64,000 bases of DNA. It comes from Jeotgalibacillus campisalis. GTDB taxonomy: Bacteria; Bacillota; Bacilli; Bacillales; Jeotgalibacillaceae. The position numbers and the translations under genes were made by a program. The notes under the pieces were generated by a model, which was given only the letters and a program-made list of their open reading frames with translations, was not told the DNA's origin and did not search any database. The stretch covers positions 124,001 through 188,000 of the forward strand of contig NZ_JXRR01000022.1 in NCBI RefSeq assembly GCF_000829515.1, read 5' to 3'. Below, in pieces: positions 7,616-14,139 of this stretch (position 1 is its first letter; the number at the start of each line of letters is the position of its first letter).

Positions 7616-8734
7616 GTGACATTGGATCGCCTAGTTAATTTTTCCGCAGGACCTTCTGCTCTTCCGCTTGAAGTACTGCAGCGAGCGCAATCAGAGCTCG
7701 TCAACACAAACGCCAGCGGGATGTCGGTAATGGAAATGAGTCATCGATCAAGAGAATTCGAGCGAATTTTAGTTAATGCGCAATCCCGCCTGAAAAAAAT
7801 GATGAATATACCGGATTCCTACAAAATTCTTTTTTTACAAGGCGGTGCTTCGTTACAATTCTCTATGATTCCATTAAATTTGTTACAAACAGATCACAAA
7901 GCCGCCTATTTAATCACCGGTTCCTGGTCAAAAAAGGCTTTGTTGGAAGCTGAAAAAGTTGGGAAAGCAAAAATATACGCTTCTTCTGAAGAAAATGGAT
8001 TCAAATCCATTCCTTCATTTTCACAATCAGCACTTTCACCGGACACAGATTATTTACATATCACCGGAAACAATACTATAGAAGGAACTCGTATAACGGA
8101 GCTTCCCGACACGGGATCTGTTCCGATCGTTACAGACCTGTCATCTAGTATTTTATCTGAGAGAATCAATGTAGAAGATTATGGGGTTATCTATGCAGGA
8201 GCTCAAAAAAACCTTGGCCCTTCAGGTGTAACCGTCGTTATTATTAGAGAAGATTTAATAGGAAGAGCAAGCAAGGCGACTCCTTCCATGCTGGATTATG
8301 CCACGCATGTAAAAGCTAATTCTCTATATAACACACCGCCTACATTTGGCATTTATATGATAGGTCTTGTATTGGAGTGGATTGAGTCGTTAGGGGGAAT
8401 AGATGAGCTGGAAGCTCGAAATCATGAAAAGGCTTCATTCTTATATGATGCTATTGATCAGTCTTCTGTTTTTTCTTCTCCAATAAATAAAAAAGATCGT
8501 TCCTTAATGAATATCCCTTTTACATCTCTTGATCCCGATACAGATTCTGCATTTCTTCATTTTGCTGAATCAAAAGGTCTTGTCGAATTAAAAGGACATC
8601 GATCAGTCGGCGGAATGAGAGCGAGCCTTTATAATGCGATGCCCTATGAAGGTGTGGAGAGGCTGGTGGATGCCATGAAGCAATTTGAAAAACAAACGGT
8701 AGCAACGCTTGATAAAGGAGGAGACAAACTGTGA
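7616..8734 (+). CDS. serC: Phosphoserine aminotransferase
   Basis: PLP enzyme converting 3-phosphohydroxypyruvate and glutamate to phosphoserine in serine synthesis. About 372 aa against a usual 360. The start region FSAGPSALPLEVL, the PLP pocket and GAQKNLGPSGVTVVIIRED with the Schiff-base lysine are typical. Start choice is between GTG 7616 (4 bases after AGGAG) and TTG 7622 (10 bases after it); the second has better spacing and loses only two residues. The stop overlaps the serA start by four bases (GTGA), so the two are translationally coupled. Confidence 0.93.
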   Translation: MTLDRLVNFSAGPSALPLEVLQRAQSELVNTNASGMSVMEMSHRSREFERILVNAQSRLKKMMNIPDSYKILFLQGGASLQFSMIPLNLLQTDHKAAYLITGSWSKKALLEAEKVGKAKIYASSEENGFKSIPSFSQSALSPDTDYLHITGNNTIEGTRITELPDTGSVPIVTDLSSSILSERINVEDYGVIYAGAQKNLGPSGVTVVIIREDLIGRASKATPSMLDYATHVKANSLYNTPPTFGIYMIGLVLEWIESLGGIDELEARNHEKASFLYDAIDQSSVFSSPINKKDRSLMNIPFTSLDPDTDSAFLHFAESKGLVELKGHRSVGGMRASLYNAMPYEGVERLVDAMKQFEKQTVATLDKGGDKL

Positions 8735-9918
8735 CTTATCAAATTCAGACGTATAATAAAATTGCAGAAGCCGGAACTTCATTATTTCGAGATTCATACG
8801 AACTTAATACGGCAGAAGAACCGGATGGAATTTTGCTCCGGAGCCACTCCCTTCACGATCAATCTCTTCCCCCTTCCTTGCAGGCCATTGCCAGAGCAGG
8901 TGCGGGAACGAATAATATCCCACTCCATGCCTGCTCAGAAAAAGGCATTGTAGTCTTTAATACACCAGGCGCTAACGCCAATGCAGTAAAAGAATTAGTG
9001 CTATCCTGTTTAATTGCCAGTGCAAGAAATTTGTTCTCAGCTATACGGTGGACACATACGCTTGAAGGCACTACAAATGTGGCGTCTCAAGTAGAAGCCA
9101 ATAAAAAAGCGTTTATCGGGAATGAAATCAGAGGCAAAAAGCTTGGTGTGATCGGCCTTGGTAATATCGGGTCAATTGTAGCAAATGATGCTCTTGCACT
9201 CGACATGGATGTAGTGGCCTATGATCCATTTGTGTCAGTCGATGTAGCCTGGACCATTTCAAGGAATGTTCAACGGGTTCATCAGCTTGAAGAACTGCTG
9301 TCTACCTGTGATTACATTACGATTCACGTGCCATTGTCTCAAAAAACAACCGGATTTATTGATAAAAAAGCGTTTCGATCCATGAAAAAAGGAATGCAAT
9401 TTATTAATTTTGCTCGCGGAGAATTAGTGGATGAACAAGCGCTGACCCATGCTTTAGAAGACGGCACCGTTGGAAAATACATTACAGACTTTCCTAATGA
9501 TCATCTGTTTAATCTGGAGAATGTAGTAGCCATCCCGCATTTAGGGGCTTCAACGACAGAGTCGGAAGAAAATTGTGCCATTATGGCCGCGCAGCAATTA
9601 AAGGTGTTTTTGGAAACAGGCAATATTCGCAATTCTGTTAATCTGCCTAATGTCAGCTTACCGCTCATTTCACCGGGAAGGCTGACCATTATGCATCAAA
9701 ATATCCCCAACATGGTTGGACAATTTTCAACGCTGCTCGCTGAAAGAGAATTTAATATCGCTGACATGCTCAACAGAAGCCGTGGTGACTGGGCTTACAC
9801 ATTAATTGATATTGATAATAAGCTTACCAGTGATCAGGCTGAAGATATTTTAAACCGTCTACAGACGATTAAGGGTGTAGTCAGAGCGAGGCATCTGGTA
9901 AACGGCTGGCATGAATAA
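8731..9918 (+). CDS. serA: D-3-phosphoglycerate dehydrogenase with ACT domain
   Basis: NAD enzyme for the first committed step of serine synthesis, 3-phosphoglycerate to 3-phosphohydroxypyruvate. The 395-aa protein is the short form: substrate and Rossmann domains (GLGNIGSIVA nucleotide-binding loop, NFARGELVDE, catalytic HLGAS) followed directly by one ACT domain from about residue 320, without the intervening domain of the 520-aa B. subtilis SerA. The ACT domain suggests serine feedback. The GTG start overlaps the serC stop, with AGGAGGAG upstream. The small-form serCA pairing is common in other Bacillaceae. Confidence 0.92.
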   Translation: MTYQIQTYNKIAEAGTSLFRDSYELNTAEEPDGILLRSHSLHDQSLPPSLQAIARAGAGTNNIPLHACSEKGIVVFNTPGANANAVKELVLSCLIASARNLFSAIRWTHTLEGTTNVASQVEANKKAFIGNEIRGKKLGVIGLGNIGSIVANDALALDMDVVAYDPFVSVDVAWTISRNVQRVHQLEELLSTCDYITIHVPLSQKTTGFIDKKAFRSMKKGMQFINFARGELVDEQALTHALEDGTVGKYITDFPNDHLFNLENVVAIPHLGASTTESEENCAIMAAQQLKVFLETGNIRNSVNLPNVSLPLISPGRLTIMHQNIPNMVGQFSTLLAEREFNIADMLNRSRGDWAYTLIDIDNKLTSDQAEDILNRLQTIKGVVRARHLVNGWHE

Positions 9919-9950
9919 ATTACCTGCATTTTCTCTGCTTTCTAATGGAT

Positions 9951-9979
9951 TTTACTGTATAAAAACGATATAGTAGAAA
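9951..9979 (+). promoter_or_regulatory. Weak candidate promoter for an antisense RNA to the toxin gene
   Basis: TTTACT and TAGAAA with 17 bases between, just after serA. A transcript from here would run to the strong plus-strand terminator at 10065-10111 and cover the 3' end of the toxin gene. This is an inference; both boxes are only moderate. Confidence 0.25.
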
Positions 9980-9988
9980 TATAAGTAG

Positions 9989-10016
9989 AAAATGAGGGGG
10001 CTAACCCCCCCATTTC
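9989..10016. terminator. GC-rich hairpin downstream of serA
   Basis: AATGAGGGGG pairs with CCCCCCATT around a CTAA loop. Plus-strand T content after it is modest; on the minus strand it is followed by TCATTTTCT, so it may serve as terminator for the toxin transcript as well as for serA. Confidence 0.6.
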
Positions 10017-10064
10017 CGCAGCAGCTTTTCTTATAGATTGGCTGACTCGGAATCAGATTATCAG

Positions 10065-10111
10065 GAAATAACCGTTATCCTTGCCAAGGGGGGACGGTTA
10101 TTTCTTTTTTT
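10065..10111 (+). terminator. Plus-strand terminator overlapping the 3' end of the toxin gene
   Basis: Perfect 11-bp stem GAAATAACCGT with an 18-base loop and a following T-run. The right arm and T-run are antisense to the last codons and stop of the toxin gene (10098-10202). A dedicated terminator here, 50 bases beyond the serA hairpin, suggests that a plus-strand RNA ends opposite the toxin 3' end, as for RatA and SR4. Confidence 0.75.
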
Positions 10112-10202
10112 GGCTGATGATCAAGGAAACAACCAGGGTGAGGACACTGATCGCTAAAACGCTAAACTGTGCTACTACACTCACTGCCTCATACACTGTC
10201 AC
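10098..10202 (-). CDS. Holin-like type I toxin peptide (34 aa)
   Basis: A 34-residue peptide starting MTVYEAVSVVAQFSVL, continuing as one hydrophobic helix and ending SQKKK. This is the pattern of the putative holin-like toxin (Hol_Tox) family of Firmicutes type I toxin-antitoxin modules: MTVYEA/S start, single membrane span, short lysine-rich tail. The GTG start has GGAGGGAGG upstream. The gene stands alone on the minus strand between serA and an LCP gene, too short for normal ORF calling. Its promoter overlaps a LexA box, and a plus-strand terminator opposes its 3' end. Expected effect is membrane depolarisation when over-produced. Toxicity and the antitoxin RNA are inferred from the family. 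Confidence 0.78.
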   Translation of the reverse strand: MTVYEAVSVVAQFSVLAISVLTLVVSLIISQKKK

Positions 10203-10261
10203 CCGCACCACCTCCCTCCATTGGGAAGTAGCCTGCCAACTATTAATTGCTGTGCAGAATC

Positions 10262-10290
10262 ATTATATCATTTTTCGAACATATGTTCTA
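10262..10290 (-). promoter_or_regulatory. Promoter of the holin-like toxin gene
   Basis: Minus-strand extended -10 TGATATAAT with a weak -35 (TAGAAC) 17 bases upstream. The expected start at about 10255 leaves a leader of some 53 bases before the GTG. Confidence 0.7.
10276..10289. promoter_or_regulatory. LexA (DinR) box over the toxin promoter
   Basis: CGAACATATGTTCT matches 13 of 14 positions of the Bacillus SOS box CGAACRNRYGTTCG, with a perfect GAACATATGTTC palindrome. It covers the -35 and spacer of the toxin promoter, a position where LexA binding would repress. Confidence 0.78.
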
Positions 10291-10494
10291 TTTTATGTTG
10301 AAATAAGTACCATTTTACTGCTATGTATCTAGTTGACGATCAAAAATGAGAAATTAAGACTATGTTTAGACAGGCAACCTTCAATTTACGACAATATTCT
10401 TAAAACTTTCATTTATTCTTTATGAGAAGATATTCCTTTTTCCCCTCCATCATGCTATCTTAAATAGAGATAATGCTGAAATGAGGGACAATGT

Positions 10495-11418
10495 GTGAGA
10501 AGAGAACGCAAGAAAAAGAAATGGCTGAAATGGCTTTTAATCGGTGTTACAATACTGCTGCTTAGTATTGGGGCCTATATTTTTACAGTCTATCAATCTT
10601 TAAATACAGCTACTGAAAAAATGCATGAGCCTATAGAACGCGAAGCCTCTAAAAAGAGAACAGAACAAGTTAAATTTAATGAACAAGACCCCTTTTCTGT
10701 CCTCATGCTCGGGGTAGATGAGCGGGATGATGATCAGGGAAGATCTGACACAATGATTGTGATGACTGTTAACCCGAAAGAAGAGACGACAAAGCTCTTG
10801 AGTATTCCCCGTGATACCATGACTGAAATCGTGGGCAAAGGCATTGACGATAAGATCAATCATGCATACGCTTTTGGCGGAATTCCAATGGCTATGGACA
10901 CGGTTGAAAATTTTCTCGATATTCCAATTGACTACTATGTACAGGTTAATATGGAAGGCTTTGAGGATATTGTGGATGCAGTCGGCGGTGTGACTGTTAG
11001 TAATTCGTTTGCATTTGATTATGACGGTTACAGTTTTCCTGAGGGAGAGCTTACCCTAGATGGACAAAAAGCTTTATCATTCTCGCGCATGCGCTATGAA
11101 GATCCAGACGGTGATTTCGGACGCCAGGAAAGACAGCGCCAGATTATTCAAGGGGTTGTCCGTGAAGGCGCCAGCATCAATTCACTCTGGAACTATGGAA
11201 ACATCTTTAATGCACTTGGCAATAATATCAAAACCAATTTGACATTTGATGAAATGGTAGACATTCAAAGTGAATACCGGGCTGCTGCTTCGAATTTTGA
11301 GCAAACCTCGATTCAAAACGGATATGGCGAACGCATAAATAATGTTTATTATTACATTGTTCCTGATAATGAAATTCAATCCATTCAGGCTTCACTAAAA
11401 GATCATCTAGATATATAA
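10495..11418 (+). CDS. LytR-CpsA-Psr family cell-wall polymer ligase
   Basis: Membrane-anchored phosphotransferase that attaches teichoic acid or other undecaprenyl-linked polymers to peptidoglycan. The 307-aa protein has a basic N-terminus, one membrane segment (about 13-32) and an extracytoplasmic LCP domain with MLGVDER, GRSDTMIVMTVNP, LLSIPRDT and FSRMRYEDPDGDFGRQERQR, which carry the conserved Arg/Asp lipid-phosphate ligands. The start is GTG 10495 with GAGGG seven bases upstream. A close paralog lies at 58220-59140. It stands alone and ends at a strong terminator. Confidence 0.92.
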   Translation: MRRERKKKKWLKWLLIGVTILLLSIGAYIFTVYQSLNTATEKMHEPIEREASKKRTEQVKFNEQDPFSVLMLGVDERDDDQGRSDTMIVMTVNPKEETTKLLSIPRDTMTEIVGKGIDDKINHAYAFGGIPMAMDTVENFLDIPIDYYVQVNMEGFEDIVDAVGGVTVSNSFAFDYDGYSFPEGELTLDGQKALSFSRMRYEDPDGDFGRQERQRQIIQGVVREGASINSLWNYGNIFNALGNNIKTNLTFDEMVDIQSEYRAAASNFEQTSIQNGYGERINNVYYYIVPDNEIQSIQASLKDHLDI

Positions 11419-11424
11419 AACCGG

Positions 11425-11462
11425 AAAAATCCGCTGCATGAACCACTGCAGCGGATTTTTTT
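11425..11462. terminator. Bidirectional terminator
   Basis: 14-bp stem AAAAATCCGCTGCA with an 8-base loop, A-run and T-run on either side; it ends the LCP gene and, on the minus strand, the gene ending at 11461. Confidence 0.9.
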
Positions 11463-12378
11463 ATGTATTGGAAGAGTGAATTAAGTTATTCTTTGAAAGA
11501 TAGATAGTTCCTTTTTCTGTAAGTTTATAATGGATTTTATTTTCCACTTTAACTTTCATAACCATCGGACGGGCTCTGCTTAGCGCGGTCTGAACCGTAC
11601 GCGGGCTGCCGTTATATTGTTTGAGCTGAAGCAGAATCTGATAAACCATAATGGTTCGCACTAAATTTGTAATTCCTTTTTCATGAAGATAGTACAAGAT
11701 TAAGAGGAGCTGTTCTTCAAAATTTCTAAGCTTTTTCAGCTTTTCATACTCAGCAGGTTCAATGGTTTCGACAAAAAGGTCCACCTGTTTTTTTTGCTGA
11801 TCAGATTCAAACTGATCAAGTAAAATTTTTCCGTTTCTCTCTTTACGACTGTACTGTATGCGATCTTCCACATGCTTAATGCCCAAAGAAGTGATCTTAT
11901 ACGCTTGTTGACTGCTTGAGGTGCCCACAAGTTCAAGAAAACCTTTATCCACGCATTGAAAAATAGAAAAATGAATATTATTTGGCAATGAAATCTCTGC
12001 CTCAGGATAAAGATGGCTGAGCGTTCGGGCAGTAATGACCTCATTTTGATGAAATAATGATAGATAATAGGAAAACGACAACACATAAAGCCATTCGGTC
12101 GTAGGCTCTATTTCCTCCAGCAAAGCGACAATCTCTTTTTTCCCAGTGTCAGAGGCTGCAGCATCCGAATCCTGTTCAATGCTGTTATCACTTGAACGGC
12201 CGGGAGAGGCTATGTTGATTTTTATTTTTATTTCTCTTTCTGAAGGAGATAAGGTACGATCTTCAGATAAATGGTTTACAAGATTTCTTAGGTGGTGTTC
12301 AATGACTTGCGGTGAACCTTTTATAGAATGTTCATCATCTAAATATTGAAGGGTAAGAAGAAACTCTTGATTTTTCAA
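11461..12378 (-). CDS. Unrecognised protein with two winged-helix-like segments
   Basis: A 305-aa soluble protein that I cannot place in a family. Two segments end in the pattern usual for the wing of winged-helix domains: YKITSLGIKHVEDR at about residues 165-178 and YKLTEKGTIYLSKN near the C-terminus. Before the second lies a helical stretch with SPRTVQTALSRAR that could be a recognition helix. A polar linker (about 60-80, rich in Ser/Asp) separates an N-terminal region. A DNA-binding regulator is plausible. The start is TTG with AGGAGG 7 bases upstream. It is monocistronic and convergent with the LCP gene. Confidence 0.55.
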   Translation of the reverse strand: MKNQEFLLTLQYLDDEHSIKGSPQVIEHHLRNLVNHLSEDRTLSPSEREIKIKINIASPGRSSDNSIEQDSDAAASDTGKKEIVALLEEIEPTTEWLYVLSFSYYLSLFHQNEVITARTLSHLYPEAEISLPNNIHFSIFQCVDKGFLELVGTSSSQQAYKITSLGIKHVEDRIQYSRKERNGKILLDQFESDQQKKQVDLFVETIEPAEYEKLKKLRNFEEQLLLILYYLHEKGITNLVRTIMVYQILLQLKQYNGSPRTVQTALSRARPMVMKVKVENKIHYKLTEKGTIYLSKNNLIHSSNT

Positions 12379-12495
12379 AAAGTAACCTCCTAAATGAGTG
12401 ATTTACTACCTTTAAATAGAAATGCATGTAGGACTTTCATTAAAGACTTATTTTATCATATTTTTAACTTTTTCGCATTTTTTAATTTTACTTTC

Positions 12496-12700
12496 TTAAA
12501 AACTTTTCCTTTTCCTTAATAAAATAATGAAGAACAGTGCTTGAGCCAGCAGAAGCGAACCGAGCATCTGCCATGCCCGTTTTGCCTGGTACCCTGATTC
12601 ATCAATAGTTACGGTTTGAGCTCTATGTAAAATTTAAGGGCATGGTCAGCTAATACAGTGTATCCTTATTTCCCCATTACTCCCCCGCTGTCTATTGATG
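12496..12700 (-). pseudogene. Possible remnant of a membrane-anchored protein gene
   Basis: On the minus strand a frame ending at 12496 reads TVTIDESGYQAKRAWQMLG, then a hydrophobic segment and RKRKSF before the stop, which looks like the C-terminal anchor of a surface protein. Upstream the apparent continuation shifts frame and has stops, and no start or ribosome site is present. I read it as a decayed gene end; parent family unknown. Confidence 0.3.
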
Positions 12701-12765
12701 AAACATTTTTATTTTGATGCAGGTTCACTTTCCCAACATCGAAGATAAACAGTTGTCGCTGTCAA

Positions 12766-12808
12766 ATAAAAAACAGCCGTTCCATAGTGAAGCTCGTATG
12801 GAAAGGCA
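12766..12808 (-). terminator. Terminator of the VanZ-family gene
   Basis: On the minus strand GCCTTTCCATA pairs with TATGGAACGGC (one mismatch), followed by TGTTTTTTATT, 23 bases after the stop. Confidence 0.8.
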
Positions 12809-12830
12809 GTACAGTTAAATCTAGTATCCT

Positions 12831-13382
12831 TCAGTTTCTTTTTAACATAGTCCGGTATAGGAAATACACCACGATTGCCAAGACTCCACCCGTCGTATCT
12901 AACATTACATCCTGAATGAGCGGAGTTCTTCCTCCAGTCAAGTACTGGCGATATTCATCAAGAGCAGCAAAAAATACGATGAATAGAAAAGTCGCTGTAA
13001 TAGAAATAAGTAGTTTAGGATATAAATAATGCAGAAAACTGCTTAAAAACAAACCGATCATAAAAAAGAACCCTAAATGCGCACCTTTTCTAATAAAAAA
13101 TTCCACAAATCCAGCGTAGCCCCTCTCATCAATACTGACAATGGATCCTGCATATGAAAACTGAACCCAGCTGAATTGATCACGGAAAAGTTCCAATGAC
13201 GTGATCCGGTCCAGTATCGGAATCAGCGACTGCTGTTCATAGGTTTGTGAAGATGAATACCAAATAGCTCCACAAAACAAAATAAAAGGAATTAATCGCA
13301 GCAAAGCGCCTCTTACCCTTGATTTCTTATTATTAGCTCTCCTTTGACTTCTCAAACTATAACCTCTTCTCTTTACTGCCAA
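12831..13382 (-). CDS. VanZ-family membrane protein
   Basis: Integral membrane protein of the VanZ family, whose founding member gives low-level teicoplanin resistance; chromosomal members are mostly of unknown role. The 183-aa frame has a basic N-terminus, hydrophobic segments at about 28-45, 98-115, 122-142 and 155-175, and the family signatures FIRKGAHLGFFFMIG and LDEYRQYLTGGRTPLIQDVMLDT. The TTG at 13382 has no ribosome site; a TTG at codon 10 (13355) has GAGG seven bases before it and is a likely true start, leaving 174 aa. Confidence 0.85.
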   Translation of the reverse strand: MAVKRRGYSLRSQRRANNKKSRVRGALLRLIPFILFCGAIWYSSSQTYEQQSLIPILDRITSLELFRDQFSWVQFSYAGSIVSIDERGYAGFVEFFIRKGAHLGFFFMIGLFLSSFLHYLYPKLLISITATFLFIVFFAALDEYRQYLTGGRTPLIQDVMLDTTGGVLAIVVYFLYRTMLKRN

Positions 13383-13608
13383 TTGTCCAATCTAGTAGAA
13401 TATCTCTTTTTCTAGTATATGAAGGGCATTCTATTAAAGTTCTTTAAAAATAAAATCATACCATTAAATGGACAAATTCGCCCTATCTAAATCTATGTAT
13501 AATAGTTACATTAGCTATGCCGGACCGAAACATAGACAAAACAATTTTACTGATTAAAAATGCCAGTCATCATTGAAGATTATTTCGTTCTAAATCTATA
13601 CCTTTCCA

Positions 13609-13656
13609 TAAAAAAGAAGCTGCTTAAAAGTTCGTTAACACGACTTTTAAGTCAGC
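13609..13656 (-). terminator. Terminator of the riboswitch-controlled small gene
   Basis: On the minus strand GCTGACTTAAAAGT pairs with ACTTTTAAGCAGC (one bulge), followed by TTCTTTTTTAT, 13 bases beyond the 39-aa gene. It supports that the small frame is transcribed. Confidence 0.82.
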
Positions 13657-13668
13657 CTCAGTTAGCCA

Positions 13669-13788
13669 CTAGCGGTTACGGCCGGAATTCTCCGGTTTTT
13701 TCTTGCCACAGACGATGCAGGTGTCTGTATAAAAATTATACCGATGCTTTTTCTTGAATTTGCAATCCAGCCAGTATTTTATTTTCAT
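13669..13788 (-). CDS. 39-aa basic Cys/His protein, riboswitch-controlled
   Basis: A small basic protein beginning MKIKYWLDCKFKKKHRY, then CIVCGKKK. Cys9, His15, Cys24 and Cys27 make a C-x5-H-x8-C-x2-C pattern fit for one zinc ion. A paralog at 34695-34829 shares 20 of the first 30 residues, all four putative ligands and the start position. Upstream on the same strand come a promoter, a cyclic-di-GMP-I riboswitch and a 12-codon upstream frame whose TGA overlaps this ATG; a terminator follows. The ATG lacks its own ribosome site, so translation likely depends on that coupling. The function is unknown; nucleic-acid binding or protein contact are guesses. Confidence 0.72.
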   Translation of the reverse strand: MKIKYWLDCKFKKKHRYNFYTDTCIVCGKKKPENSGRNR

Positions 13789-13823
13789 AGGTTTATAAAC
13801 ACTTTCATTTTTAAATCGTTCAA
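13785..13823 (-). CDS. 12-codon upstream leader ORF coupled to the small Cys/His gene
   Basis: AGGAGG lies 7 bases before a TTG that opens the frame MNDLKMKVFINL; its TGA overlaps the ATG of the following gene as ATGA. This is the only good ribosome site between the riboswitch and the small gene. It may exist only to deliver ribosomes. A hairpin (AAATAC/GTATTT) just before the AGGAGG could be the regulated element. Confidence 0.5.
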   Translation of the reverse strand: MNDLKMKVFINL

Positions 13824-13855
13824 CTTTATTCCTCCTAAAATACAAGAATATCGTA

Positions 13856-13939
13856 TTTCAGCGGCTCAGCCATCCTAGTTTATCTACCTTAAATCTGTAG
13901 CTTTGCAGTCCCAGCTTTTCAACTGGTTTGCCTTTTATT
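13856..13939 (-). promoter_or_regulatory. Cyclic di-GMP-I (GEMM-I) riboswitch aptamer
   Basis: Minus-strand sequence shows the GEMM-I core in order: AAAGGCAAACC, a six-pair stem (CCAGTT/AGCTGG) capped by a GAAA tetraloop, GGGAC, GCAAAGC, a second stem (CTAC...GGTAG) and a closing GGATGGCTGAGCCGC. The invariant G-rich and GCAAAGC segments that contact c-di-GMP are present. It lies about 20 bases after a candidate promoter and 20 bases before the ribosome site of a coupled leader ORF. Call made by eye; a covariance-model search would settle it. Confidence 0.85.
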
Positions 13940-13964
13940 AAAAAAATATTCTTATCTAAGAGTA

Positions 13965-13993
13965 ATAATAGCTTTTTCACAAAAAAACAGCAA
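13965..13993 (-). promoter_or_regulatory. Promoter of the riboswitch transcript
   Basis: On the minus strand TTGCTG and TATTAT with a 17-base spacer; the expected start at about 13958 lies some 20 bases before the aptamer. Confidence 0.65.
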
Positions 13994-14060
13994 CTTAAAT
14001 ATACATATTTGTATATCTAACAGGCCTATATAACTAATTAACTATATAAAAATCTTAAAA

Positions 14061-14107
14061 GCTGGAAAGCACACCGCTGTATCGCAGTGTGCTTTCCAGT
14101 TTTTTTT
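14061..14107. terminator. Bidirectional terminator after the 5'-nucleotidase gene
   Basis: Perfect 13-bp stem CTGGAAAGCACAC with a 12-base loop; T-run on the plus side and CTTTTAAGATTTTT on the minus side, 33 bases after the minus-strand stop at 14140. Confidence 0.85.
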
Positions 14108-14139
14108 AGTTCATTGTGCAGCGTTTCCTATTTCACTCG

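Noticed and set aside
10081-10332. Open plus-strand frame of 83 codons over the toxin locus
   Set aside because: No ribosome site or family pattern; it is antisense to the toxin gene and its promoter.
13560-13757. Plus-strand 65-codon frame near the riboswitch
   Set aside because: It is the antisense shadow of the 39-aa Cys/His gene and its terminator, with no ribosome site.
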